Source: Streptomyces decoyicus
GTDB taxonomy: Bacteria; Actinomycetota; Actinomycetes; Streptomycetales; Streptomycetaceae
Direction: 5' to 3'
DNA length: 64,000 bases
NCBI RefSeq assembly: GCF_019880305.1
Contig: NZ_CP082301.1
Location: 62,001 to 126,000, forward strand
Of the stretch, positions 35,346-43,947 are shown piece after piece. The notes below the pieces were generated by a model that was given only the letters and a program-made list of their open reading frames with translations, made no database searches and was not told the origin of the DNA. The first letter of the stretch is position 1; every line of letters starts with the position of its first letter. Both the position numbers and the translations under genes were made by a program.

Positions 35346-35381
35346 GGAGGGCGGGCGGAACCGCCGCCCCGCCCGCCCTCC
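35346..35381. terminator. Strong bidirectional hairpin
   Basis: GGAGGGCGGGCGG and CCGCCCGCCCTCC form a perfect 13-bp stem with a 10-base loop. It sits between the convergent ends of copZ (35332) and the ABC ATPase (35392). Confidence 0.75.
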
Positions 35382-35391
35382 GCCCCCTCCG

Positions 35392-36201
35392 TCATCCGCG
35401 GCTCTCCACCGCCATGGCCGCCCCGGCGTCGGCCGGTGCCCGATGGTCGAATGCGATCAGCGGGTCGCCGGTCAGCGGGTGGTCGACCACGGCCGCCCGC
35501 ACTCCGAAGACACCGGCCATCAGCTCAGGCGTGAGGACGTCACGCGGTCTGCCGGAGGCGACCACAGCCCCGGCATGCAGCACGTGCAGCCGGTCACAGA
35601 CCGACGCGGCCGCGTTCAGGTCGTGCAGCGACACCAGTGTCGTACGGCACTGCGCACGCAGCAGGGCGAGCAGCTCCACCTGATGGCGGACGTCGAGATG
35701 GTTGGTCGGCTCGTCCAGCACCAGGACGTCCGGGTCCTGGGCGAACGCGCGGGCCAGCAGAACGCGTTGGCGCTCGCCCCCGGACAAGGCGGTGAAGCGG
35801 CGTCCGGCGCAGCCCTCCATGCCGACGTCGGACAGGACCTTCGCAACGATGTCCCGGTCGGTGGCATCCTCCCCGGCAAAGGCCCGCTTGTAGGGCGTGC
35901 GCCCCATCGCGACGACCTCGCGCACGGTCAGCTCGAAGTCGCTCCCCCGCTCCTGCGGCAGGGCCGCAACGTGCCGCGCCGACTGGAGCGGGGGCAACTC
36001 GCTCAGGTCGGTGCCACCCAGCAACACCCTCCCGGCGGTGGGCTTCAGGTGCCGGTAGACGGTGCGCAGGAGGCTGGACTTGCCGCTGCCGTTGGGCCCG
36101 ACCAGGCCCGTGATCTCGCCCTCGACCGCCACCAAGTGGGCGCCGGCCACGACCGTACGGCCGGCATAGCCGATGTGCAGGTCCTCAATGTCGATCCTCA
36201 A
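35392..36201 (-). CDS. FecE-type ABC transporter ATPase (metallophore uptake)
   Basis: This is a 269-residue ATPase whose ATG overlaps the permease stop by 4 bases. Walker A is GPNGSGKSS, the signature is LSGGERQR, Walker B is VLVLDEPTNHLD, and the switch His lies in LVSLHDLN. These sequences belong to the FecE/FhuC/BtuD group serving iron-siderophore, haem and cobalamin importers. It would drive uptake of the substrate captured by the lipoprotein encoded at the start of this operon. Confidence 0.92.
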   Translation of the reverse strand: MRIDIEDLHIGYAGRTVVAGAHLVAVEGEITGLVGPNGSGKSSLLRTVYRHLKPTAGRVLLGGTDLSELPPLQSARHVAALPQERGSDFELTVREVVAMGRTPYKRAFAGEDATDRDIVAKVLSDVGMEGCAGRRFTALSGGERQRVLLARAFAQDPDVLVLDEPTNHLDVRHQVELLALLRAQCRTTLVSLHDLNAAASVCDRLHVLHAGAVVASGRPRDVLTPELMAGVFGVRAAVVDHPLTGDPLIAFDHRAPADAGAAMAVESRG

Positions 36202-37274
36202 CTTCCGCTCCCCAGGCGCCGGTCCAGCAGATACAGGAGGGCCGGAGCCCCGATGAGCGAGGTGACGACGCCGACCGGCAGCTCCTGTGAGTCCATGGCC
36301 GTACGGCAGACAATGTCGACCACGACCATCAGCAGGGCGCCGAACAGCGCGGAGACGGGCAGGAGCCGTCGGTGGTCGCCGCCGACGAGGAGACGGCAGA
36401 CGTGCGGCACCATCAGCGCGACGAAGGCGATCGCGCCGGAGACCGCGACCAGGACGCCGGTCAGCACACTGGTCACCGTGAACAACTCGCGGCGCAGGCG
36501 GGTGACGTCGATGCCCAGTCCGGCTGCTGTCTCATCCCCCATCAGCAGCGCGTTCAGCCCCCGGGCCCGCGCCTGTAGCCACAGCAGGGCCACCGGAACC
36601 GCCACCGCGGGTACCGCGAGCAGCTCCCAGTTCGCCCCGCTGAGGCTGCCCATGAGCCAGAACAGCACGCTGTGGGTCTGCTGCTCGTCCCCGGTCTGGA
36701 GCACGAGGTAGCTGGTGAAGCCGGAAAGGAACTGGCCGATCGCCACCCCGGCCAGCACCAGCCGGAGCGGCGCGAAGCCCCCACCGCGCCGGGCGATCAC
36801 CCATACGAGTGCGAAGGTGGCCAGGGCTCCGGCAAAGGCCGCACCGGACAGGCCCAACCCGAGCGCGCCGCCCGCTCCCAGGCCGAGCACGATGGCGGTG
36901 ACCGCCCCGAGGGAGGCGCCGTTGGAGATGCCCAGCAGGTACGGGTCGGCCAGGGGATTGCGCACCAGCGCCTGTACAGCCGTACCGACAATACCGAGAC
37001 CGGACCCGACGAGCGCCGCCAACAGAGCTCGCGGGACGCGCAGTTGCCAGACGATCAGGTCGTTTGTGCCGGGACGTGGTGCCTCGCCGCCGAGCCGCCG
37101 CCACACCACGCCCCACACCTCACCGGGCGGGATGGACGTCGACCCCCAGGCCACGGCCGCCGTCAACGCTGCCAGCAGTACCACCCCCAGGACCGCCATC
37201 AGCGGCCCGACAGGCACGCTGCGCGCGTCCGGAGCGGCGTCCGCGGCGGTGCGGCGCAACAGTGTGGAGGCCAC
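36198..37274 (-). CDS. FecCD-type ABC transporter permease
   Basis: This is a 358-residue permease. The GTG at 37274 lies 2 bases after the stop of the binding-protein gene; a longer frame reaching back into that gene is unlikely. It has about 10 transmembrane helices and family landmarks LRVPRALLAALVGSGLGIVG, QALVRNPLADPYLLGISNGA and PHVCRLLVGGDHRRLLPVSA. As one gene it probably forms a homodimer, as in BtuC. It is coupled to the ATPase by the ATGA overlap. Confidence 0.9.
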   Translation of the reverse strand: MASTLLRRTAADAAPDARSVPVGPLMAVLGVVLLAALTAAVAWGSTSIPPGEVWGVVWRRLGGEAPRPGTNDLIVWQLRVPRALLAALVGSGLGIVGTAVQALVRNPLADPYLLGISNGASLGAVTAIVLGLGAGGALGLGLSGAAFAGALATFALVWVIARRGGGFAPLRLVLAGVAIGQFLSGFTSYLVLQTGDEQQTHSVLFWLMGSLSGANWELLAVPAVAVPVALLWLQARARGLNALLMGDETAAGLGIDVTRLRRELFTVTSVLTGVLVAVSGAIAFVALMVPHVCRLLVGGDHRRLLPVSALFGALLMVVVDIVCRTAMDSQELPVGVVTSLIGAPALLYLLDRRLGSGS

Positions 37275-37276
37275 GG

Positions 37277-38353
37277 CTAGCCGACCTTGCCGGGGTAGAG
37301 GGACTTGGCGATCTCCTTGACCGTGTCGGCGTTCCGGACGCCGGCGATGGTGGTCTGCTCGGAGCCGATGTGCAGGAAGTGGCCCTCCTTGACCGCCTTC
37401 AGGCCCTTGGTGGCCGCATTGGACTTCAGCCACCTCTCGGCGTCGCCGAATGCCTTCTCGTTCGCGGCCTCGCTGCCCCTATTACGAACGCCGAGTTGGA
37501 TCCAGTCCGGGTTCTTCGCGATCACCTTCTCCCAGTCGACCTGCTTGTAGTCGCCGTTGCAGTCGGCGAAGACGTTGCGGGCGCCGGCCAGAGTGATCAC
37601 GGCGTTGGCGACCTGGCGGTTGCAGGTGACGCTGGGCTGCTTGGTGCCGGCGTCGTAGTCGAAGAAGAAGTACGTCGGCCGCTTGCTCTCGGCCGTTCCG
37701 CCGACCGCCTTCTGGACGGTGTCGACCGTCCCCTTCATCCCGGCGACGAGTTCCTTCGCCTTCGCGCTCGTGCCGGTGACCGCACCGAGGGCCGTGATGT
37801 CGGCCTCGACGGCGGACAGGTCGGTGACCGGGCTCTTGCCCGTCGCGGCGCAAGCGGTGGACTTCAGGTAGATGTGCTTGATCCCGGCCGCCTTGAACTC
37901 CTCCTCGGTCGGCGCATCCCCCATTCCGCCGCCCATGCTCCCCATCGAGGCGAAGGTGTCGATGTACAGATCGGCGCCGGAACCGAGCAGCTTCTCCTTG
38001 GGGATCACACTCCGGCTGAGCACCTTCACCTTCTGCGCCTGCCCGTCCAGCTCGCCGGGCAGCGCGCCCTTACCAGGCGGGAAGCCCGTGCCGATGACCT
38101 TGTCGCCTGCACCCAGGCGGAGCAGCAGCTCCAAGCTGGAGGCGTTGCTGGTGACGATCTTCTTCGAGGCTGCGGAGAAGGTGGTCTTGGCGCCCATGCA
38201 GTCGGTGATGGTCGCCGGGAGGGCACCGGAGACGGCGCTCCCGTCCTTCCCCACGGTCTTGTCCGCCGTGTCCTTCCCCCCACCGCCGCAGCCCGCCGCC
38301 AGCAGGCAGCCCAGCACGACGGCCGCCGTACCGCCCCACACACGAGAACGCAT
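37277..38353 (-). CDS. Metallophore-binding lipoprotein (FecB-like), Met-rich loop
   Basis: This is a 358-residue protein. The ATG at 38353 has CGGGAG upstream and gives a classic lipoprotein signal (MRSRVWGGTAAVVLGCLLAA-GC, Cys22). The rest matches class III periplasmic-binding proteins for siderophores or haem (KKIVTSNASSLELLLRLGAG, DLYIDTFAS, EKVIAKNPDWIQLG). It has an unusual insert MGSMGGGMGD near residues 135-145 and several Cys residues (STACAATG, VTCNRQ, ADCNGD). Met and Cys clusters favour a soft metal such as Cu(I). The gene starts the uptake operon beside copper genes, so a copper-isonitrile complex is the favoured ligand; an ordinary siderophore is the alternative. Confidence 0.85.
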   Translation of the reverse strand: MRSRVWGGTAAVVLGCLLAAGCGGGGKDTADKTVGKDGSAVSGALPATITDCMGAKTTFSAASKKIVTSNASSLELLLRLGAGDKVIGTGFPPGKGALPGELDGQAQKVKVLSRSVIPKEKLLGSGADLYIDTFASMGSMGGGMGDAPTEEEFKAAGIKHIYLKSTACAATGKSPVTDLSAVEADITALGAVTGTSAKAKELVAGMKGTVDTVQKAVGGTAESKRPTYFFFDYDAGTKQPSVTCNRQVANAVITLAGARNVFADCNGDYKQVDWEKVIAKNPDWIQLGVRNRGSEAANEKAFGDAERWLKSNAATKGLKAVKEGHFLHIGSEQTTIAGVRNADTVKEIAKSLYPGKVG

Positions 38354-38538
38354 CGAACAACTCCCGGATCCACTCGGCACGCGGGCGAACCTCCGTCACC
38401 CGATCCAGTAGTCGGAGCGAACCCGCTCTGAGTTCCCGACCAGTGGAAAGCAGACGCATGAGATCCGCTTCAGGCAACCACGAGGATGTCGGCGCCGACT
38501 TGCTTCCGGTCGGCAGCAACGCCCTCGTACCCATGGGC

Positions 38539-38955
38539 TCAGGCCGGCACGGCGGGTTCGTCCGCCTCGTCCAGCAGGTCCATCAGGGTCGCCCGAGCAC
38601 CGGAGACGCGGGAGCGGAGCGTGCCGACCGGGCAGTCGCCGACTTCGGCCGCTTCCGCGTAGGGCAGGCCCAGGAGCTGGGTGGGGATGAACGCCTCCCG
38701 GCGCTCGCCCGGCAAGGATGCCAGCAGGTCGAGTAGGGCGACGCCGTCGTCGAAGCCGGGCAGATCCTGCGGCTGGGACCGTTCGACAGCCACCTGCCAG
38801 CCCGGTACGTCCGACAGCCGGGGTCGAGCGGCGCTGTACCGATAGCTGTCGATGACGGCTCGGCGGGCGATGGACAGCAGCCAGGAACGGGCGGACGAAC
38901 GCCCCTCGAAGCGGTGGAGGCTGCGGAGCGCCCGCAGAAAGGTGTCCTGAGCCGG
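38539..38955 (-). pseudogene. ECF sigma factor lacking its N-terminal region
   Basis: The minus strand encodes AQDTFLRALRSLHRFEGRSS, RSWLLSIARRAVIDSYR, LLASLPGERREAFIPTQLLG and LPYAEAAEVGDCPVGTLRSR. This is the end of sigma region 2 plus all of region 4 of an ECF sigma factor. The first half of region 2 (about 50 residues) is absent, and the sequence runs directly out of frame from the membrane-protein gene. An open frame continues upstream to 39081, but that part is only the other frame of the neighbour. It probably arose by a deletion joining two genes. Confidence 0.65.
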
Positions 38956-39422
38956 AGGCCGCTGAGCAGCGCGGCGAGCAGATGGGCGGCGAGCATGCCG
39001 AACGTCGACGAGCCGCCGTCCGTAGAGTGCCCCATGTGATCCGTGTGGCTCATGCCCATGTGACTGATGGTCATGAACCACACGGGTATGGACTCCGTCT
39101 TGATCGACGCCATGTCCATGTGCACAGCCCCCATGTCGCTCATGTCCATGGGGGCGGTGCTTCCGGTCACCGACTGGGCGAACGAGAACGCCGAGTGCAG
39201 CGCTGTCTGCGCGGCGACCACGACCGTCACGATCAGCGGCAGCCCGCGCTCACGGCCCGCCAGGCACCAGCCCGCAGCACCGGTCACGGTCAGGCCGACG
39301 GCCAGCGCCCACCCGGGGACCTGGCTGCCGGACATCATGACGTGCCCCAGAGCGGCGAGCAGCACACAGACGGCCGCGAACACCGCGGCCCGTACCGTGC
39401 GAGAGCACCACCCTGCCGTCAT
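38583..39422 (-). pseudogene. Met/His-rich membrane protein, C-terminally truncated and joined to sigma factor DNA
   Basis: From the ATG at 39422 the first 158 residues contain five hydrophobic segments and a striking Met/His-rich stretch (MDMSDMGAVHMDM, HMGMSHTDHMGHS). They end at AAHLLAALLSGL near 38949. The frame continues another 121 residues, but only as an out-of-frame reading of the sigma factor. Normal homologues, as I recall them, are about 200 residues and lie next to copper genes. The Met/His clusters suggest copper binding at or outside the membrane. A truncated but still expressed protein is possible. Confidence 0.6.
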
Positions 39423-39598
39423 GGCGCCTCATCCTCGTGTCCAGGCTCTGGTCGTCATGAGGGGGTACGGATTCGCCTCGCCGGCGCATTCACCTCGCCG
39501 GGTGTGGCCCAGACCACTGCGGTGGGCCGAAGCGTGCCGAGACTTTGCCACTTGCCTTCTCCCGGAGAGCGGGTCTGCGGCCGACGCCCGCCCATGCT

Positions 39599-39623
39599 CC
39601 TGGTCATGGCGCCCATGACCAGG
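39599..39623 (-). terminator. Perfect hairpin downstream of the copper operon
   Basis: CCTGGTCATGG-CGC-CCATGACCAGG has an 11-bp perfect stem and a 3-base loop. It lies 80 bases after the stop of the PCu(A)C gene and could end the copper transcript; an operator is the alternative. Confidence 0.55.
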
Positions 39624-39703
39624 CCTGAGCAGCCGGCACCGGCGCTGCACTCCGGTGCCGGTCGCGCCTACAGCAGTAACCGCACCGCCTCGGCAGGCGT
39701 CGA

Positions 39704-40264
39704 TCACGAGGAGTTGTCGCTCGGACGGATCACCACCGCGGGGGTCTTGATCGCCCCGCTGCGCTCGAAGTGCAGGGTGAACGACACGAGGTCGCCCGCA
39801 CGCCACCGGGCCTTGTACGTCCCCCCGGCTCCCGGCTTCGCTCGAGCAGGGGGTGTTACCCCCACAGTCACGTCCAGTCCATGCGGGGACATGGCCAGTT
39901 CGCTGCCCGCGGCCACCGTGGCCGAGACCACGGTGCTCCGGTAGGCGGCTCCGCTCTTGGTAGTGCGGTGACGGCTGAGGCCGATCTCTCCTTCGGTCCC
40001 GGAGGACGTCACCTTGACCAACCGGTCATCCGCGCCACCGATGTTCGCGATGTCGAAGAAGGCGGCGGTCTCCGTGCCGTCGGCATACGGCAGAAGGACC
40101 CGCCCGGACGAGACGGCGATCCGGGCCGGGCTGCCCGCCTTGCCGACCGCGGCCCAGGTGGCAAGGCCGCCCAGCGCGAGGCTGCACGCGGTGGCGGGCG
40201 CGAGCGCGGCGAGCAGGGCGTCGACCAGCCGACGGCGGGACGGACGCCAGGGGTTGTCAGTCAT
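39704..40264 (-). CDS. PCu(A)C-like copper chaperone, membrane anchored
   Basis: This is a 186-residue protein whose ATG overlaps the copA stop by 4 bases (ATGA). One hydrophobic segment near residues 14-36 (LLAALAPATACSLALGGLAT) acts as signal anchor. The rest is a cupredoxin-like domain (AFFDIANIGGADDRLVKVTS, GIGLSRHR-like LSRHRTTKSGAAY, LAMSPHGLDVTV and AGDLVSFTLHFERSG). This is the actinobacterial DUF461 / PCu(A)C group, although the full HxM...HxM metal motif is only partly kept. It probably carries copper on the outer face of the membrane next to CopA. Confidence 0.75.
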   Translation of the reverse strand: MTDNPWRPSRRRLVDALLAALAPATACSLALGGLATWAAVGKAGSPARIAVSSGRVLLPYADGTETAAFFDIANIGGADDRLVKVTSSGTEGEIGLSRHRTTKSGAAYRSTVVSATVAAGSELAMSPHGLDVTVGVTPPARAKPGAGGTYKARWRAGDLVSFTLHFERSGAIKTPAVVIRPSDNSS

Positions 40265-42528
40265 CGGGTGCGCCTCCGGGCGGGATTCGGCTGCCAGACG
40301 CGCAGCCGCAGACTGTTGCCGACCACCAGCAACGAGCTGGCCGACATCGCCGCAGCGGCGAGCATGGGGTTGAGCAGGCCGACCATGGCCAGCGGCACGG
40401 TCACGAGGTTGTAGCCGAACGCCCACACGAGGTTGACACGGATCGTGCCCAGCGTGCGCCGGGCGAGCCGGACCGCATCCGCCAAAGCCTCGATGTCACC
40501 GCGCACCAAGGTCACGTCGGCCGCCCCGATGGCAACATCCGTGCCGCTGCCCATGGCGATGCCGAGGTCGGCGCCGACCAGCGCGGCGGCGTCGTTCACG
40601 CCGTCGCCGATGACCGCGACGCGACAGCCCTGCTCCTGGAGATCCCCTACGAGATCAGCCTTGTCCTCGGGCGTGCGGCGGGCGTGCACCTCGTCGATGC
40701 CCAGGGCCGAGGCGACGGCAACGGCGGGCGCCTCCTGGTCACCGGTGGCGAGCACCGGGCGCACACCGAGGCGCCGCAGCTGCTCCACGGCCCGGTAGCT
40801 GCCGGGTCGTACGACATCGCCGACCTCGATCAGAGCCTCGGCCTCACCCTCCACCCGGACCAGCACCGGGGTGCGTGCGGCAGCCGCGGCGACCGGCAGC
40901 GCATCCGCGAGAGCGGCTGGCAACTCGTCGTCCGGGGCCAGAACTTCGACCAGCCGACCCTCGACCCGACCGAGCACACCGTGCCCCGGCACGGCGCTGA
41001 ATGCACTCACGTCCGGCAGCCGCCGCTCGGCCGACTCCCTCCGGGCATGGGCGGTGATCGCCCGCCCGAGTGGATGTTCCGAGCCCTGCTCGACCGCCCC
41101 GGCCAGTCGCACCACCTCGTCGCGGCCGAGCCCGCCCGGCACGGAGGTGACCTGGGCGACGCTCATGTGGCCGGAGGTGAGCGTGCCGGTCTTGTCGAGG
41201 ACGACGGTGTCGATGTGCTGGAGACCCTCCAGAGCCTGCGGGCCGGTGACAAGGACACCCAGTTGAGCGCCCCGGCCGGTCGCGGCCATCAGGGCGGTCG
41301 GCGTCGCCAGGCCGAGGGCGCAGGGACATGCGACGACGAGGACGGCCACACACGCGGTGATGGCCGCCTGCGGGTCGGCCCCGGCTCCGAGCCAGAACCC
41401 GAGGGTCGTGACCGCCAGCGCCAGTACGACCGGAACGAAGACGCCGGCCACCGAGTCGGCCAGCCGCTGCGCCCGCGCCTTTCCGGCCTGGGCCTCCGTC
41501 ACCAGCCGGGTGATCCGCGCGAGCTGCGTGTCGGCACCGACCGCGGTAGCCCGTACGAGCAGCAGTCCGCCGGAGTTCACGGCCCCACCGACCACCGCGG
41601 AGCCCGGCCCGACCTCGACGGGCTCGGTCTCGCCGGTGACCAGGGACAGGTCCACTGCCGAACTGCCCTCCGCCACCTCGCCATCGGTGGCGACCCGCTC
41701 TCCTGGACGCACGACAAAGACGTGTCCGACGCTCAACTCCGCAATGGAAATGAGCCGTTCGCTCCCGTCCTCGCGTACTGCGACTTCCTTGGCGGCGAGT
41801 TGGGCGAGCGACCGCAGCGCAGCCCCGGTCCCACGCCGGGCCCGCGCCTCCAGGAACCGCCCCGCCAGCACGAACAGCGGTACGCCGACGGCCGCTTCGA
41901 GGTAAATGTGCGCGACACCGTCCGACGCTGACGGCACCAGACTGAACGGCATCCTCATGCCGGGATCGCCCGCACCGCCGAGGAACAGCGCGTACACGGA
42001 CCAGGAGAAGGACGCCGCCACGCCGAGCGACACCAACGTGTCCATGGTGGCCGTCGAATGCCGCAGCCCCCGCACCGCCCGCACGTGGAAGGGCCAAGCA
42101 CCCCACACGGCGACCGGCGCGGCGAGGACGAAGCACAGCCACTGCCAGTTCCGGAACTGCAGACCGGGCACCATCGACAGCACGAGCACCGGCACCGCGA
42201 GCAACGTGGTGACCACCAGCCGGTCACGCTCCTGCTTCGCGCCCTGCGCCTCCCCCTCGCCGTCGCCGTCGCCGTCAGGCTCCCGCCGCCTGGGCGGCTC
42301 GGGCAGTGCGGCCGTGTAGCCGGCCTTCTCGACGGTCGTAATGAGCTCCTCGGGGCTGATCTGCGGCGGGTGGCTCACCCGGGCCCGCCCGGTGGCCAGA
42401 TTCACGGTCGCCGTCACCCCGTCCAGCTTGCCGAGCTTCTTCTCGACACGCTTCACACAGGCCGCGCAGGTCATACCGCCGATGGCCAGGTCGGTCGTCA
42501 CGGAGACAGCCACCGGTTCCGCGCCCAT
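40261..42528 (-). CDS. copA: Copper-exporting P1B-type ATPase
   Basis: This is an intact 755-residue protein. The ATG at 42528 has GGAGGTGG upstream and overlaps the stop of the small upstream gene by one base. It has one N-terminal HMA domain (GGMTCAAC, Cys21/Cys24), eight membrane helices, the copper-site motif CPC (401-403), the phosphorylation motif DKTGT (445-449), and VIGDGVNDAAAL. These define a Cu(I) P-type ATPase. It is the middle gene of a three-gene copper operon with the Met/His-rich small protein before it and the PCu(A)C-like protein after it, all with overlapping stops and starts. Confidence 0.95.
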   Translation of the reverse strand: MGAEPVAVSVTTDLAIGGMTCAACVKRVEKKLGKLDGVTATVNLATGRARVSHPPQISPEELITTVEKAGYTAALPEPPRRREPDGDGDGEGEAQGAKQERDRLVVTTLLAVPVLVLSMVPGLQFRNWQWLCFVLAAPVAVWGAWPFHVRAVRGLRHSTATMDTLVSLGVAASFSWSVYALFLGGAGDPGMRMPFSLVPSASDGVAHIYLEAAVGVPLFVLAGRFLEARARRGTGAALRSLAQLAAKEVAVREDGSERLISIAELSVGHVFVVRPGERVATDGEVAEGSSAVDLSLVTGETEPVEVGPGSAVVGGAVNSGGLLLVRATAVGADTQLARITRLVTEAQAGKARAQRLADSVAGVFVPVVLALAVTTLGFWLGAGADPQAAITACVAVLVVACPCALGLATPTALMAATGRGAQLGVLVTGPQALEGLQHIDTVVLDKTGTLTSGHMSVAQVTSVPGGLGRDEVVRLAGAVEQGSEHPLGRAITAHARRESAERRLPDVSAFSAVPGHGVLGRVEGRLVEVLAPDDELPAALADALPVAAAAARTPVLVRVEGEAEALIEVGDVVRPGSYRAVEQLRRLGVRPVLATGDQEAPAVAVASALGIDEVHARRTPEDKADLVGDLQEQGCRVAVIGDGVNDAAALVGADLGIAMGSGTDVAIGAADVTLVRGDIEALADAVRLARRTLGTIRVNLVWAFGYNLVTVPLAMVGLLNPMLAAAAMSASSLLVVGNSLRLRVWQPNPARRRTR

Positions 42529-42782
42529 CAGCCGCCACCTCCGTGCATGCCCCCCATGCCGCCCGTATCCGTGCCGCTGCCCGCGCCACCATCGTCGAGG
42601 CCACCGCGGCTCGTTTCGGTGCCGTGCATACCGGGCGCGACGGGCCCGGCGGCGGCGCCGACCGCGTACGACACCGCGAACATCAGCGCCAGCAACAAGA
42701 GGAAGCCGCACAGGGCAGGAGGGGGCGCCATTCTCCGCAGCACCGCCCCCGCACCGGAGGAGGATTGCCTGGACTCGTCCAT
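42528..42782 (-). CDS. Small Met/His-rich single-span membrane protein
   Basis: This is an 84-residue protein from the ATG at 42782; its stop overlaps the copA start by one base. One membrane helix (ALCGFLLLLALMFAVSYAVG, about residues 24-43) is followed by an outside tail with GMHGTETS and GGMGGMHGGGG. Such Met/His/Gly tails bind Cu(I) in other copper-handling proteins. The family is unnamed, but tight coupling to copA points to a copper-export or sensing accessory role. Confidence 0.7.
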   Translation of the reverse strand: MDESRQSSSGAGAVLRRMAPPPALCGFLLLLALMFAVSYAVGAAAGPVAPGMHGTETSRGGLDDGGAGSGTDTGGMGGMHGGGG

Positions 42783-42904
42783 CAGCCACGTCTCCCGATC
42801 ACGTCATACGGCGTCGGTCGGATCGCGCCGTACCGATTCAGTAGTCGGGCAACCCAACGGCCGAGTTCCGGAGCTCCCCTATGTCGCGCGTCACATGCTG
42901 ACCG

Positions 42905-43733
42905 TTCACACCCGCGCCCGCACTGGCAGTCCAGCGCCCCGCCGACGGGATGGGTCGGCGTGACGCGCGGCGAAGGCAGGTCATCGACGGGATTCTGCAC
43001 CGGGTGCGGACCCGGGGTGCAGTGGCGCGACCTGCCCGAAGGGTTCGGGCCGTGGAAGACCGTGTAGGAACGGCACCGGCTGTGGTCGGCTGATGGCGCC
43101 TGGGAACGTGTGCTGCAGGAGGCCCGCACCTATCCGCCGCCCCCACCTCAAAAGGGGCCGAACACCCAGAACATCAGGGCGAAACGCATGGCAGAGACTG
43201 CTCGGCCGGCTGGCGGAGGTGGTGCGCGAGGTGAGGGCCTGGGCCGCTCGCGGGGCGGGTTCACCACCAGGCTCCACCTGAGCGCGGACGGCCTCTGTCG
43301 GCCGCTGTCCCTTCTCGTCACGCCGGGGCAGCGGGCAGACTGTACGCAGAAGCCAGTGTTGGACAAGATCCGTGTTCCCCGGCGCGGGCTGGGCAGGCCC
43401 CGCAAGAAGCCGCAGAGCGTCGCGGCCGACAAGGCGTACAGCAACGGCCCTTGCTGTGACTACCTGCGGCGACGGGGCATCCGGCACACCATCCCGGAGA
43501 AGACCGACAGCCAGGCCGCCCGCCTGCGCAAGGGATCACGCGGCGGACGGGCACCCGGCTTCGACGAGGAGTGGTACAAGAAACCAACACCGTCGAACGA
43601 GCGATCAACAGGCTGAAACACTTCAGGGCTGTGGCCACCCGGTACGACAAGCGCGGCTACCTCTTCCTCGGCACAGCAACGGCAGCAGTCGTAGTCACCT
43701 GGCTCCGCACATGATCGACCGGATAAGTCCTAG
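42905..43733 (+). mobile_element. Decayed IS5-type element, copy 1
   Basis: Successive plus-strand frames give RRRQVIDGILHRVRTRG, RHRLWSADGAWERVLQEA, LHLSADGLCRPLSLLVTPGQ, VSVAADKAYS-like and [20 protein letters not shown]. The same protein is encoded by the copy at 45.5-46.5 kb. At least four frameshifts and a deletion of the central DDE segment are present. The right end reads GACCGGATAAGTCCTAG, similar to the inverted repeat of copy 2. The left end is not recognisable. Confidence 0.7.
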
Positions 43734-43947
43734 TACGGCGGGGGTGGGAGTTTCGCCGGCGTGCGGGGCGGGTACCGCAGGGGTGAACGAAACCGATGGG
43801 CTGCCCATACCCTCCTCGGGGTGGGCAGCTCGCTGTGTTTGACGGCGTGTTCTGCTGCCGTGATGCCCCGGAGAGGATCTGCGGGCCTGTGCCGACGCCC
43901 CGGCCGGCCTGGCAGGCCAAGGGCGGCCCCTACCCGAAGGGGTCAGC

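Noticed and set aside
37275..37433. Longer start for the FecCD permease at 37433
   Set aside because: The extra residues are an out-of-frame reading of the binding-protein gene; the GTG at 37274 directly follows its stop.
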